A DNA stretch of 64,000 nt from Pseudomonas karstica (GTDB lineage Bacteria; Pseudomonadota; Gammaproteobacteria; Pseudomonadales; Pseudomonadaceae). Below, one piece after another: positions 31,999 to 40,072 of this stretch. Both the position numbers and the translations under genes were made by a program. Each line of letters starts with the position of its first letter. Position 1 is the stretch's first letter. The DNA lies in NCBI RefSeq assembly GCF_009707515.1, contig NZ_WLYI01000023.1:1-64000 (forward strand), in the 5' to 3' direction. Below the pieces are notes generated by a model, which saw only the letters and a program-made list of their open reading frames with translations, did not search any database and had not been told where the DNA came from.

Positions 31999-32118
31999 GA
32001 TGGGTTCCTCCAGATAATAAACAGGTGTCGGAGAACGTGCCCCCGCATAGACTCTGAATTTTCAAGGCGACAAAGGTTTAGAAAAAACTGAACAATGCGA
32101 CGAACGGTCATCATTGAC

Positions 32119-32757
32119 TCAAGCCTTGTTTGCGAACAATCCCGGCAATGCGTGGGCCAGGGCGTTGATCGCAAAACCGATAAACATCACCCCGCACAAC
32201 CTTGTGATCATCACTTCATGGCGCTGATAGACGGCCCGCACCTGCCGGGCGCCGACCACGCCTATGAGGATCGCGTAGGCCGCAATGCCACCGATAAAAC
32301 TGATGAAGATCAGCCACGGCAACATCGACCATGTGAGCAGTTCAGCTCGGCTGGAGAGCAACGCGGTAAACGTCGCCACGGCCACGGGATAGGCCTTGGG
32401 ATTGGTCAGGCCGAACAGGATGCCGTGCCAGAATGGTTTACGCGCTGCACCCTGAGGCCCCACCTCGCTGCCGCGCTGGGTGCGGATTGCACGCCAGCCG
32501 AGCCAGAACAGGTACAGGCCGCTCAGCACACCCAGCACATCGAAAGCGCTGCTGCCAATTTCCCGGGCGCCGACGATGGCGATCAACGCCGTGCTGCACC
32601 ACACCACATCCCCCAGCAAGTGCCCACACAAGAAGCCAGCCCCGGCTCGACGGCCACGGGCGGCACCAATGCCGAACACCGCCAGCACACCGGGACCAGG
32701 AGTAATGCCATAGATAAAGCCCGAAGCGAGGACAGCGAACAATAAGGATGAGGTCAT
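32119..32757 (-). CDS. LysE-family amino acid exporter
   Basis: A 212-residue inner-membrane protein with about six hydrophobic segments. The LysE/RhtB consensus FIYGITPGPGVLAVFGIGAARGRRAGAGFLCGHLLGDVVW is at the N-terminus, and FWHGILFGLTNPKAYPVAVATFTAL in the middle. It exports an amino acid or related solute. It lies upstream of no obvious partner. The start lacks a strong ribosome-binding site. Confidence 0.87.
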   Translation of the reverse strand: MTSSLLFAVLASGFIYGITPGPGVLAVFGIGAARGRRAGAGFLCGHLLGDVVWCSTALIAIVGAREIGSSAFDVLGVLSGLYLFWLGWRAIRTQRGSEVGPQGAARKPFWHGILFGLTNPKAYPVAVATFTALLSSRAELLTWSMLPWLIFISFIGGIAAYAILIGVVGARQVRAVYQRHEVMITRLCGVMFIGFAINALAHALPGLFANKA

Positions 32758-32813
32758 GGGGATTAAACTCTGACAGAGAGAGAACTGGCCGGTTGATTCT
32801 GCATGTTCTGTGA

Positions 32814-33224
32814 CTACGGGTAAAACTTCATTCCTGTATAGGGTTTGGCTCGACAGGCCTGCAGCCGTGAGACCAGGTCGCCGACATGGATTTCCAACTG
32901 GTGGCCATCGGGGTCCAGAAAGTAAAACGAGGCACCTTCGCTGCGGTTATCCCGCCACTCCTGCACGCCGGCCGCCCGCAGGCACTCAACCTGAACGGCA
33001 AAATCAGCGGCGGCGGCACTGAATGCATAGTGAGTGTATCCGGCCATAGGCTCCGGCCGGCGCGATAAATCCAGCGACAAACACAACCAGAGTCCGGGTA
33101 GCGAAAGGTAGGCACCGGTGTCCCACGTGGCGTCCAGGTGCAATTGCAACAGGTCGTGGTAGAAACCGACGCTGCGGTTCAGATCGGTGACAGCCAGGGT
33201 CAGGTGGTTGAGGCCTGAAAGCAT
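32814..33224 (-). CDS. fosA: Fosfomycin resistance glutathione transferase FosA
   Basis: A 136-residue vicinal-oxygen-chelate enzyme that opens the fosfomycin epoxide with glutathione, using Mn2+ and K+. The start MLSGLNHLTLAVTDLNRSVGFYHDLL and GAYLSLPGLWLCLS, THYAF, RSEGASFYFLDPDGHQLEIHVGDL are FosA-specific. The metal ligands are predicted as His7, His65 and Glu111. AAGAAGGA precedes ATG. It is 27 bases downstream of a LysR gene on the same strand. Confidence 0.93.
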   Translation of the reverse strand: MLSGLNHLTLAVTDLNRSVGFYHDLLQLHLDATWDTGAYLSLPGLWLCLSLDLSRRPEPMAGYTHYAFSAAAADFAVQVECLRAAGVQEWRDNRSEGASFYFLDPDGHQLEIHVGDLVSRLQACRAKPYTGMKFYP

Positions 33225-33251
33225 GCGGTTAATCCTTCTTTGGCGAGAGCG

Positions 33252-34148
33252 TCAAGACAATACATTTTCAACCTGCTCGATCAGCCACTGCAACGCCGGA
33301 TCCCCTCCCCGCCGCGAATGCCAGGCCAACACGAAGGCGAAGGTCGGGATCGGGAACGGCGGCGGCACGGCCAGCAGGTGCTGGTGATCGAGGTTGAGCA
33401 GGCTGCGGGACGAGACCGTGAGAATCAGGTCGGTGCCCCGAATCAATTGGGGCGCAACCCCCCAATGCGGCAGGCTGATGGCGACATGGCGTCGTTCGCG
33501 AATCGCCGTCAGCGCCCGTTCGATTTCCGGGGTGCCGCTGCCGCGCATTTCCAGCAGGACATGAGGTCGCGCCAGGTAGGTAGGCAGGTCGAGCGTGTCA
33601 CCTTCTGGCAGGCTGGCGCGGTCTACCAGGCAGGCGTAATGCTCTTCGAACAAGGGCGTGCTGCGCAGTTCCGCAGGCAGGTCGGGAAACACCCCGGCGG
33701 CCAGGTCAATGTCACCGTTGAGCACACCCTCGACCATGCCTTCACGACTGGCGTGGATGATCAGCAAATCAATGCCGGGGGCTTCCCGGCGCAGGGTGTG
33801 CACCAGTCCCGGCAACAAGAGCGCCGCACCGTAGTCCGACATGGCCAGGCGAAAGGTGCGCTTGGCCGAGACTGGGGCGAACCGATCAGGCGCCAGCAGC
33901 GCCTGCATTTGGGCCAGGGCGTCGGCCAGGGGCGCCGCCAACGCCAGGGCGCGCGAGGTGGGCATCAACGAGCGGCCCTGACGTACCAGCAGCGGATCTT
34001 CCAGCAGGTCACGCAAGCGTGCCAGGGCATGGCTCACCGCCGGTTGGCTCAGGTGCAAGCGCTCGGCCGCTCGGGTCACGTGTTGCTCGCTGAGCAAAAC
34101 GTCGAGGATCACTAACAGGTTGAGGTCGATGCGGCGCAAATCATTCAT
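33252..34148 (-). CDS. LysR-family regulator upstream of fosA
   Basis: A LysR regulator of about 298 residues: MNDLRRIDLNLLVILDVLLSEQHVTRAAERLHLSQPAVSHALARLRDLLEDPLLVRQGRSLMPT is typical of the NodD/SyrM-like group with a short N-terminal lead. The C-terminal effector domain is complete. Two further in-frame Met codons lie upstream (to 34202). It may control fosA, which follows on the same strand, and the divergent small transporter. Confidence 0.83.
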   Translation of the reverse strand: MNDLRRIDLNLLVILDVLLSEQHVTRAAERLHLSQPAVSHALARLRDLLEDPLLVRQGRSLMPTSRALALAAPLADALAQMQALLAPDRFAPVSAKRTFRLAMSDYGAALLLPGLVHTLRREAPGIDLLIIHASREGMVEGVLNGDIDLAAGVFPDLPAELRSTPLFEEHYACLVDRASLPEGDTLDLPTYLARPHVLLEMRGSGTPEIERALTAIRERRHVAISLPHWGVAPQLIRGTDLILTVSSRSLLNLDHQHLLAVPPPFPIPTFAFVLAWHSRRGGDPALQWLIEQVENVLS

Positions 34149-34234
34149 CTGGTGCATGCCCAGCATAAGAACTTGGAATTTAAATTTGCGCGACGAATGC
34201 AATAGAGTCCAGAAAAACCTCCGGGAGAATGTTC

Positions 34235-34720
34235 ATGACGACGTTGCATTGGCTGGGCTTGTTGCTGTTGGCGGTGATTGCGGGAGCGGTCGTACCGTTT
34301 CAAAGCGCGATCAACGCCAATCTGGGACGTGGGTTGGGGCATCCGCTGTGGGCTACCCTGGCATCATTGCTGGTGAGCATTGTGGTGTTGCTCCCCGTCA
34401 TTGTGGCCCTGCGTTTACCGCTGCCCAGCCTTGGGTCCATTACCCGAGCGCCCTTGTGGATGTGGGCCGGTGGCGCGTTTGGCGTATGTTTTATTTCCCT
34501 GGCGCTGATCCTGTTGCCCAAACTGGGAGCCTCGGGATTTATCGCCTTGGCCATGGCCGGGCAAATCATTGCCTCGCTGATGCTCGATCACTTCGGACTG
34601 TTTGGCCTGGTGGAGCGCCAACTGACAGCGCCCCGGTTGATCGGAGCGCTGATGTTGATGGGCGGCGTGGCGCTGATTCAGTTCAGTGCGTTGCCGAGTA
34701 AAGTGCTGGCGGCGGCTTGA
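34235..34720 (+). CDS. DMT-family transporter of the YdcZ (DUF606) type
   Basis: A 161-residue inner-membrane protein with about five hydrophobic segments. LLLAVIAGAVVPFQSAINANLGRGLGHPLWATLASLLVSIVVLL and FGVCFISLALILLPKLGASGFIALAMAGQIIASLMLDHFG are family blocks. The length matches single-domain YdcZ proteins, which work as dimers. The ATG at 34235 was preferred to 34229 because of spacing to GGGAG. It is divergent from the LysR-fosA pair and ends three bases before the MFS gene, tail to tail. Confidence 0.83.
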   Translation: MTTLHWLGLLLLAVIAGAVVPFQSAINANLGRGLGHPLWATLASLLVSIVVLLPVIVALRLPLPSLGSITRAPLWMWAGGAFGVCFISLALILLPKLGASGFIALAMAGQIIASLMLDHFGLFGLVERQLTAPRLIGALMLMGGVALIQFSALPSKVLAAA

Positions 34721-34723
34721 TGA

Positions 34724-36055
34724 TCAGAGTTTGTCCAGTGTCCGCAGTTTTTGCGGCAAACCCCAGAGCAACAGGGCTGCCGCAATCAGCGCGCACACGC
34801 CGATGACATAGAGGGCCGGCGTTGTGCTGCCGGTCAGGTCGCGAATCCGGCCGACCATCACCGGGCTGACGATGCCACCGAACTGGCCCAGGGTGTTGAT
34901 CACCGCAATCCCGCCTGCCGCTCCAGCCCCTGCTCCGGCCAGGAGTTTTGGGGGCAAGGTCCAAAAGGTCGGGATCGAGGCGATGATGCCGGCGCCCAAC
35001 AAGCCAAGGGCGACAATCAGGAAGGTGGTGTGATCGGCGAAGATCCCGGCGCAGAAGAACCCTACCGCGCCCAAAGCCACCAAGCCGCTGACGAACTTGC
35101 GGCGCTCGCCGGTGGCGTCCGATAAACGTCCGATCACCACCATGGTGATAGCACCACACACATAAGGAATAGCCGTCAGCAGGCCGATCGTCACCGGGCT
35201 CTGGGTGCCGGCGCTACGAATCAATTGCGGTGCCCAGAAATTCAGGCCGTAAGATGCCACCTGGATCAGGAAGTAGATAAAACCAAGCATCAGGAACCCC
35301 GGAATACGGATCGCCGCCAGCAGTGAACCACCCTGTGCGTGCGGCTCATGCCGGGCAATACGGCTGGACAGCAAGGTCTTTTCCGCCGGGCTCAACCAGT
35401 GGGCGTCCTCAATGCGATCCTTGAGCAGGGTCAATACCAGGAAACCCAGGCCGATGCAGGGCAAGCCTCCCAGCAGGAACAACCAGTGCCAACCGCGCAT
35501 CTGCAGCACGCCGTCCAAATGCTCGAGCACTAGTCCGGAGAATGGCGCTCCCACCAACCCGGCAAAGGCCGAGGCCAGGAACAACATAGAGGTGATACGC
35601 CCACGGTAGTGTTGCGGGAACCACAGGGTCAGGTAATACAGCACGCCGGGGGCAAACCCGGCTTCCATTGCACCGATCAAAAAGCGCAGCGCATAGAACT
35701 GCCACTCGCTGGTCACGAACACCATCGCAGCGGTAGCCAGGCCCCAGGACATCATGATCCGTGCGATCCAGCGGCGGGCACCAACCTTGTACAGCATCAT
35801 GTTGCTTGGCACTTCGAAGATCACGTAGCCGACCACAAACAGCCCCGCCCCCAGGCCGTAGGCGGTGTCACTCAAGCTCAGGTCAGCCTGCAGTTGGAAC
35901 TTGGCGAAACTGATGTTGATACGGTCAAAAAAGGCGAACAGATAGCAGACCATGATCAACGGCATCAAGCGCCAGGCGACCTTGCTGACCAGCGCTTTTT
36001 CGGCATCGTGCTCAGCGACCGGGCGCGCGCCGGCCTCCAACGTATTAAGGCTCAT
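34724..36055 (-). CDS. MFS transporter, anion:cation symporter (ACS) family
   Basis: A 443-residue twelve-segment importer. FFDRINISFAKFQLQADLSLSDTAYGLGAGLFVVGYVIFEVPSNMMLYKVGARRWIARIMMSWG is the ACS signature region; members import organic anions such as tartrate, phthalate or 4-hydroxyphenylacetate. It follows the lyase and CoA-transferase genes on the same strand, so it probably brings in the acid they degrade. Confidence 0.9.
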   Translation of the reverse strand: MSLNTLEAGARPVAEHDAEKALVSKVAWRLMPLIMVCYLFAFFDRINISFAKFQLQADLSLSDTAYGLGAGLFVVGYVIFEVPSNMMLYKVGARRWIARIMMSWGLATAAMVFVTSEWQFYALRFLIGAMEAGFAPGVLYYLTLWFPQHYRGRITSMLFLASAFAGLVGAPFSGLVLEHLDGVLQMRGWHWLFLLGGLPCIGLGFLVLTLLKDRIEDAHWLSPAEKTLLSSRIARHEPHAQGGSLLAAIRIPGFLMLGFIYFLIQVASYGLNFWAPQLIRSAGTQSPVTIGLLTAIPYVCGAITMVVIGRLSDATGERRKFVSGLVALGAVGFFCAGIFADHTTFLIVALGLLGAGIIASIPTFWTLPPKLLAGAGAGAAGGIAVINTLGQFGGIVSPVMVGRIRDLTGSTTPALYVIGVCALIAAALLLWGLPQKLRTLDKL

Positions 36056-36115
36056 TGTTTTTCTCCAGGTGGACTGCCCGCAGGTGTCCGATTGTTTTTG
36101 TTGTCTGGTTGAGGC

Positions 36116-37057
36116 TTACAGCGTCGCGATATAACCCGGCGGCGGATGCAGGTCGCAATTGCGCCCGGCCTTGGCCACCTGGCCAGGCAACTCATGGCCG
36201 AGCAGCGCCGGAAGTTGCCGGGACAAGCGCAACAGATAAGGCAAGTCGATACCGGTCTCGATGCCCACTTCGTCACACAGGTTGACCAGGTCTTCGGTGC
36301 AGATATTGCCCGACGCACCCGGCGCGAACGGACAGCCCCCCAAGCCACCCAGGGCCGCGTCAAAACGTCGGGCCCCGACCTCATAAGCGGCCAGCACATT
36401 GCACAAACCCAGGCCGCGGGTGTTGTGGAAGTGCAGGGTCAAGTGATCGGCACTCACCCGCTCCAGCACCCGCTTGACCAGGCGTTCAACCTGGCGCGGA
36501 TTGGCCATGCCGGTGGTGTCAGCCAGGGTGACGCTCTGGATGCCCAGCGCCTGATAAGCGTCCACCAGTTGCAGCACACGGTCTTCATCGATCCGGCCTT
36601 CGAATGGGCAACCGAAGGTCGTGGCGATACTGCCGTTGAGCCGTACCGGGTGGTCGCCGGCAAAACTCACCACATCGCCGAATGCGGTCAGTGAGGCCTC
36701 GCAACGCATGCGCATATTGGCCAGGTTGTGGGTCTGGCTGGCGGACATCACCAGGTTCAACTCATCGGCCCTGGACTCGATGGCCCGTTGTGCGCCCTTG
36801 AGGTTGGGGATCAGTGCCACATAGATGATCCCCGGGTGGCGGATGATGCCCTGGAACACTTGTTCACCATCGCGCAACGCCGCAATGGCTTTGGGCGAGA
36901 CGAATGACCCGGCCTCGATCCGCGAGAATCCGGCCAGGGACAATTGGTCGATCAGGGCGATTTTATCGGTGGTCTCGACCCACGTTGGCTCAATCTGCAG
37001 GCCATCCCTGGGCGATACTTCCTGCACGATCAAGGCGTCGGAATAATCATGAGTCAC
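36116..37057 (-). CDS. Hydroxymethylglutaryl-CoA lyase family enzyme
   Basis: A 313-residue DRE-TIM metallolyase. The metal/active-site motif EVSPRDGLQ is at 14-22, HFHNTRGLGLCN carries metal-binding His residues, and GLGGCPFAPGASGNICTEDLV contains the catalytic Cys of HMG-CoA lyases. It should cleave a 3-hydroxy-3-methylacyl-CoA such as HMG-CoA to acetyl-CoA plus a keto acid. Its start overlaps the CoA-transferase stop by four bases. The partner predicts activation of a free acid followed by cleavage; citramalyl-CoA-like substrates are alternatives. Confidence 0.9.
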   Translation of the reverse strand: MTHDYSDALIVQEVSPRDGLQIEPTWVETTDKIALIDQLSLAGFSRIEAGSFVSPKAIAALRDGEQVFQGIIRHPGIIYVALIPNLKGAQRAIESRADELNLVMSASQTHNLANMRMRCEASLTAFGDVVSFAGDHPVRLNGSIATTFGCPFEGRIDEDRVLQLVDAYQALGIQSVTLADTTGMANPRQVERLVKRVLERVSADHLTLHFHNTRGLGLCNVLAAYEVGARRFDAALGGLGGCPFAPGASGNICTEDLVNLCDEVGIETGIDLPYLLRLSRQLPALLGHELPGQVAKAGRNCDLHPPPGYIATL

Positions 37058-38247
37058 TGCACTACTCCCAAGGTTTTCAGACGTTGAATATCGGCGCCGG
37101 TCAGGCCCAGGCTACCGAGGATGTCGTCGGTATGCTGGCCCAGGCTCGGCCCCGACCAGTTCACGCTGCCGGGGGTTTGCGAAAGCTTGGGCACGATGCC
37201 CGGCATCTTCACCGTCAGGCCGCCAGGCAGTTCGGCGCGAAGCAGCATGCCGCGGGCCTGGTAGTGGGGATCGGTGACGATATCGGCCACGGAATAGATG
37301 CGGCCAGCCGGTACTTCGGCTGCTTCCAGGGCGCTGAGTACTGCGTCGATGGGCAGGCTGCTGGTCCAATGGGTGATAGCCGCGTCCAGCAAGCCGCTTT
37401 TGGCCGCGCGGCCGTCGTTATGGGCAAATTCCTCGGCTTCGGCCAGATCGGCGCGGCCAATGGTCGTCATCAGGCGCTTGTAGATCGGGTCGCTATTACC
37501 GGCAATCACCACGTAGGCACCGTCCGCCGTGAGGTAAGTGTTGGAGGGCGCAATCCCCGGCAAAGCGCCGCCGCTGCGTTCACGAACGTGGCCGAGCATG
37601 TCGTATTCCGGAACCAGGCTTTCCATCACGTTGAACACACTTTCGGCCAAGGACACGTCCACCACCTGACCGTCGCCCTGGCCAGTCTTGACCCGCAGCA
37701 GCGACATGAGTGCACCGATCACCCCGTGCAAGGACGCCAGGGAATCACCGAGGCTCACGCCGACCCGCGCCGGCGGTGAGTCGGGGTTACCAGTGGTGTA
37801 GCGAATCCCGCCCATGGCCTCGCCGATGGCGCCAAACCCCGGCCGATCACGATAGGGGCCGGTCTGGCCATAGCCCGAGATGCGCACCAGGGTCAGTTTG
37901 GGGTTGAGGGCATGCAACACGTCCCAGCCCAGCCCGAGTTTTTCCAGGCCACCGGGGCGCAGGTTTTCGATCAACACATCGGCGTCGGTCAGCAGTTGCT
38001 TGATCAGGCTGATGCCTTCGGCGGACTTGAGGTCCAGGGCCAGGGATTTCTTGTTGCGTGATTGCAGGTACCACCACAGCGACGTGCCCTGGTGCAGCTT
38101 TCGCCATTTACGAAGCGGATCGCCCTGCCCCATGGCCTCGACCTTGATCACCTCGGCGCCGAACTCTGCCAGCAGCCGAGCAGCGAAGGGCGCCGCAATC
38201 AGCGTACCGATCTCGATCACCTTGATACCGCTCAGGGGAGCCGTCAT
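37054..38247 (-). CDS. CaiB/BaiF family (class III) CoA-transferase
   Basis: A 397-residue family III CoA-transferase. The N-terminus PLSGIKVIEIGTLIAAPFAARLLAEFGAEVIKVE, the middle NPKLTLVRISGYGQTGPYRDRPGFGAIGEAMGGI, and VGVSLGDSLASLHG with the catalytic Asp are all conserved. It transfers CoA from a donor such as succinyl-CoA to a carboxylic acid. It is the first enzyme gene of the cluster with the HMG-CoA-lyase-like gene and MFS transporter. Confidence 0.92.
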   Translation of the reverse strand: MTAPLSGIKVIEIGTLIAAPFAARLLAEFGAEVIKVEAMGQGDPLRKWRKLHQGTSLWWYLQSRNKKSLALDLKSAEGISLIKQLLTDADVLIENLRPGGLEKLGLGWDVLHALNPKLTLVRISGYGQTGPYRDRPGFGAIGEAMGGIRYTTGNPDSPPARVGVSLGDSLASLHGVIGALMSLLRVKTGQGDGQVVDVSLAESVFNVMESLVPEYDMLGHVRERSGGALPGIAPSNTYLTADGAYVVIAGNSDPIYKRLMTTIGRADLAEAEEFAHNDGRAAKSGLLDAAITHWTSSLPIDAVLSALEAAEVPAGRIYSVADIVTDPHYQARGMLLRAELPGGLTVKMPGIVPKLSQTPGSVNWSGPSLGQHTDDILGSLGLTGADIQRLKTLGVVQ

Positions 38248-38331
38248 GGGGTGTACCTCTTGTTCTTGGAATGTGGGCCAAGGCTAGAGGACGACGGCGG
38301 TATAAATCCAACCTTCAGTTGGCAACGAGCG

Positions 38332-38346
38332 TTCGCGAAACGCGAA
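38332..38346. promoter_or_regulatory. Candidate LysR operator upstream of the CoA-transferase operon
   Basis: TTCGCG-AAA-CGCGAA is a perfect 6+3+6 inverted repeat of T-N13-A form, about 85 bases before the CoA-transferase start, in the gap after the LysR gene. It fits the site a LysR protein would use. Confidence 0.5.
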
Positions 38347-38361
38347 TTAGCAGAGCATTTA

Positions 38362-38381
38362 CTGACAGACCGATCTGTCAG
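38362..38381. promoter_or_regulatory. Perfect 8+4+8 inverted repeat overlapping the LysR stop codon
   Basis: CTGACAGA-CCGA-TCTGTCAG. It could be a hairpin at the end of the LysR transcript or a TetR-type operator; no TetR gene is in the window. No T-run follows on either strand, which argues against a simple terminator. Confidence 0.5.
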
Positions 38382-39295
38382 ACACCCACTTCAGGCTCTT
38401 GCAGGTATTCAAACAACAACCGACTGACTGGCGACAAACGGGCCTCATCGCGCACCACGACAATTAAACGCCGGTCTGCCCACTCATCGGTCAACGGTAC
38501 CGCGTGCAGCCCCAGGCTGCGGCCAAACAACTCATAGGCCTTTTGCGGCAGGATACCGATGCCCATGTTGGCCTGGACCATCCGGCACATGGCGTCAAAA
38601 CCCGGCACATGGATGCGCAGGTGCAGCAGCTTGCCCGCCTCACGCGCTGCGGCGTGGGTGCGCATGTTGATCGAACTGGCCGAATGCAAGCCAACATAAT
38701 CGCTGCCCAGGGTCTCGGCGAAGGCCAATTGCTCGCGACCCCTCAGGGGATGATCGGCTGGCATCAACACCACCAGTTTGTCCCGGCGATAGGTCACGCT
38801 GGGCAGGCCCTTGGTATCGGTATCGCAGGAGCAAATCCCCAGGTCGGCCACACCGTCAAGCACGCCCTGGACCACGCCTTTGCTGGGACGTTCTTCAAGG
38901 TCGGTCTTGACCTGCGGATGCAGCGCCGAAAAGTCGCGCAAGTCTTCGGGCAAAAACTGAATAATCGCCGACAGGTTAGCCAACATCCTCACATAACCCC
39001 GCAGGCCGTGGCTGTGCTCGCCCAGTTCCTGGCCCATTTTCTCGACGTTGAACAGCATCTGCCGACCATGGTGCAGCAGGGTTTCGCCGGCAGCCGTGAG
39101 GCTCATGCCCTTGGCCTTGCGCACAAACAGGCTCATGCCCAGCACCTGCTCCAGCTCCATCAAGCGTTTGCTCGCCGCCGATACCGCGATCGCCTCGCGG
39201 GCGGCAGCGCGGGTCAACGTGCCTTCTTCATGGACCGCGACGAACAGCTGCAAGGTGATCAAGTCAAGGCGGCGGACCAGGCTTTTGGGCAGCAT
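38378..39295 (-). CDS. LysR-family regulator of the CoA-transferase/lyase operon
   Basis: A 305-residue LysR protein. The winged helix RLDLITLQLFVAVHEEGTLTRAAAREAIAVSAASKRLMELEQVLGMSLFVRKAKGMSLTAAG is followed by an effector domain with RMLANLSAIIQFLPEDLRDF. The start at MLPKSLVRRL was chosen; its ATG shares a base with the TGA of the upstream oxidoreductase gene (TGATG). It lies directly upstream of the CoA-transferase gene on the same strand. Confidence 0.85.
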   Translation of the reverse strand: MLPKSLVRRLDLITLQLFVAVHEEGTLTRAAAREAIAVSAASKRLMELEQVLGMSLFVRKAKGMSLTAAGETLLHHGRQMLFNVEKMGQELGEHSHGLRGYVRMLANLSAIIQFLPEDLRDFSALHPQVKTDLEERPSKGVVQGVLDGVADLGICSCDTDTKGLPSVTYRRDKLVVLMPADHPLRGREQLAFAETLGSDYVGLHSASSINMRTHAAAREAGKLLHLRIHVPGFDAMCRMVQANMGIGILPQKAYELFGRSLGLHAVPLTDEWADRRLIVVVRDEARLSPVSRLLFEYLQEPEVGV

Positions 39296-39969
39296 CAGGC
39301 GGACTCTTTGGCCAGTCGATTGATGTCTGCCTGCTCCACCACCGGTTGCGCGTTGCCCTGGCGGGCCAGGGTCAGCATCGCCTGGCCGAGCACTTCGGTG
39401 CTGACCACCCCGGCCGGCCAAAGGCCTCGGGCCAGGGTCAGCAAGGGGCCGGTCAAGGTATAGATCGATTGATAAAGCGGGGTTTTCGAACGCACGCCAT
39501 GGAGTGGCTGAATGATGCCCGGGCGTAGCAGGTACACCGCTTTGAACGGCAGGCGCAGCAAGGCGTTTTCAGTCTTGCCCTTGACCCTCGCCCACATCAC
39601 CTTGCTCGTCTGCGAACTGTCGGTACCGGCACCAGACACATAGACAAAGGTCATCTGCGGATTGAGCCTGGCCAACGTGCTGGCGGCCACCAGGGTCAGG
39701 TCGTAGGTCAGGTGGGTGTACCTGGCTTCATCCATGCCCACCGAGGACGCGCCCAGGCAAAAAAAACAGGCATCGAAGCCCTGTAGCAGGTTTTCCAGGG
39801 GCTGGAAGTCGAGCATGTCAGCGTGCAGCACCTGATGCAGTTTGTCGTGTTCCTGTGTCAGGGACGTACGGCCAACAGCCACCACTTCCTGCACATCATT
39901 GGCCAGCAGGCACTCGCGCAACACGCCCTGGCCGACCATGCCAGTGGCACCAAATAACAGAACTCTCAT
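39295..39969 (-). CDS. NAD(P)-binding oxidoreductase, HTATIP2/YbjT-like
   Basis: A 224-residue atypical short-chain dehydrogenase. The nucleotide site MRVLLFGATGMVGQGVLREC is at the N-terminus, and CFFCLGASSVGMDEARYTHLTYDLTLVAA and FVYVSGAGTDSS are typical of HTATIP2-like proteins; a Tyr-x-x-x-Lys pair is not obvious. GGGAG precedes the chosen ATG. It is transcriptionally upstream of the LysR gene. The substrate is unknown. Confidence 0.82.
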   Translation of the reverse strand: MRVLLFGATGMVGQGVLRECLLANDVQEVVAVGRTSLTQEHDKLHQVLHADMLDFQPLENLLQGFDACFFCLGASSVGMDEARYTHLTYDLTLVAASTLARLNPQMTFVYVSGAGTDSSQTSKVMWARVKGKTENALLRLPFKAVYLLRPGIIQPLHGVRSKTPLYQSIYTLTGPLLTLARGLWPAGVVSTEVLGQAMLTLARQGNAQPVVEQADINRLAKESA

Positions 39970-40072
39970 CAAAACTCCCATACCCTTGCAGGATTTGACT
40001 GAACCGCAAGCAATTCTTCCACACTCTATGTCTGTATCACTCTGCAAGTTAGCACTTAACTCAAGCGACTGA

